Part shown: one piece after another, positions 63,917 to 64,000 of the stretch
Layout: every line of letters begins with the position of its first letter
How positions within the stretch are numbered: the stretch's first letter is position 1
The notes under the pieces: model-generated
What the model was told of the DNA's origin: nothing
Databases searched by the model: none
Seen by the model: only the letters and a program-made list of their open reading frames with translations
Made by a program: the position numbers and the translations under genes
NCBI GenBank assembly: GCA_019779905.1
Contig: JABAKE010000002.1
Span: 399,084-463,083 of the forward strand
Reading direction: 5' to 3'
From: Modestobacter lapidis
GTDB lineage: Bacteria > Actinomycetota > Actinomycetes > Mycobacteriales > Geodermatophilaceae
DNA: 64,000 nt

Positions 63917-64000
63917 TTGGAACCGTCACTGAGGTTTTCTCACCTGGTTCCGCGGTCGAGTGAAGTCAGGACAAGGGCGGCGGCGGCAATAGCGGTGATC
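63917..64000 (+). CDS. Partial gene running off the window edge
   Basis: TTG at 63917 with GAGGAG seven bases upstream opens a frame (starts MEPSLRFSHLVPRSSE, then VRTRAAAAIAVI) that is still open at the last base. The Arg-rich start followed by a hydrophobic stretch suggests a membrane or secreted protein. Only 28 codons are visible, so neither family nor start is certain. It could belong to the same pathway as the FAH-family gene 83 nt upstream. Confidence 0.45.
   Translation, partial: MEPSLRFSHLVPRSSEVRTRAAAAIAVI

Overview
The window looks like chromosomal DNA of a very GC-rich actinobacterium, most likely Geodermatophilaceae (Blastococcus, Geodermatophilus or Modestobacter type). The reasons are third-position G/C almost everywhere, frequent GTG starts, stop/start overlaps of the GTGA or ATGA kind, many apparently leaderless promoters (a TANNNT-like box 6-8 nt before the start codon), the mycothiol gene mshB, a DUF3117 protein, a DtxR/IdeR-type iron box and sigma-B/F-type stress promoters. 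The family assignment is inference; no rRNA or tRNA gene is present to test it.

Layout. 1-5.8 kb: ABC exporter pair, a conserved protein of unknown function, an MT0933-like antitoxin-type small protein, leucyl aminopeptidase, DUF3117. 5.9-15.4 kb: Tag glycosylase, a sugar epimerase, GT-C type membrane glycosyltransferases, an EAL-domain remnant, an EamA transporter preceded by a tandem 77-bp array, then an overlapping four-gene operon (GT2, DUF2064, membrane-anchored molybdopterin oxidoreductase, membrane protein). 15.5-25.5 kb: SRPBCC, DivIVA-like and LOG proteins, lysine/diaminopimelate genes (dapE, dapD, dapC), a lytic-transglycosylase-like protein, a four-zinc-module nuclease-like protein, a 7Fe ferredoxin, a GNAT pseudogene, and mshB. 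25.6-31.9 kb: a complete dipeptide/oligopeptide ABC importer. 32-37.4 kb: CsbD stress protein, a DUF559-like remnant, an SRPBCC-Nudix fusion, and a cysteine assimilation unit (Rrf2 regulator, putative leader peptide, sulfite reductase, small zinc-ribbon protein, APS reductase), then a pterin dehydratase.

37.4-48.6 kb: DUF3037/HipA-like kinase pair, GGDEF-EAL protein, DUF1990, a formate/nitrite-type channel, a second ABC exporter pair, a secreted M1 peptidase, a large catalase with a sigma-B/F-like promoter, and an iron-siderophore binding lipoprotein under an iron box. 48.8-64 kb: an ABC-2 exporter with its two-component system, an FNR-like reductase plus a sulfite-oxidase-fold enzyme, the succinate dehydrogenase/fumarate reductase operon, a nucleotidyltransferase-like protein, an endonuclease/exonuclease/phosphatase protein, MarR plus membrane protein, a luciferase-like monooxygenase, a lipoprotein, and a divergent isochorismatase/fumarylacetoacetate-hydrolase pair, ending in a partial gene.

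The most unusual material is of four kinds. (1) Seven dispersed hairpin elements sit directly after stop codons; they share a core but have base-paired arms that differ from copy to copy while staying complementary. (2) Three 77-bp tandem repeats each carry a ribosome-binding site and a 26-codon ORF whose stop overlaps the next start, the last running into the EamA start. (3) A protein at 20474-22087 combines four treble-clef zinc modules with a Vsr/DUF559-like nuclease core. (4) A HipA-like kinase overlaps a DUF3037 gene. No CRISPR array, prophage or intact insertion sequence was seen.
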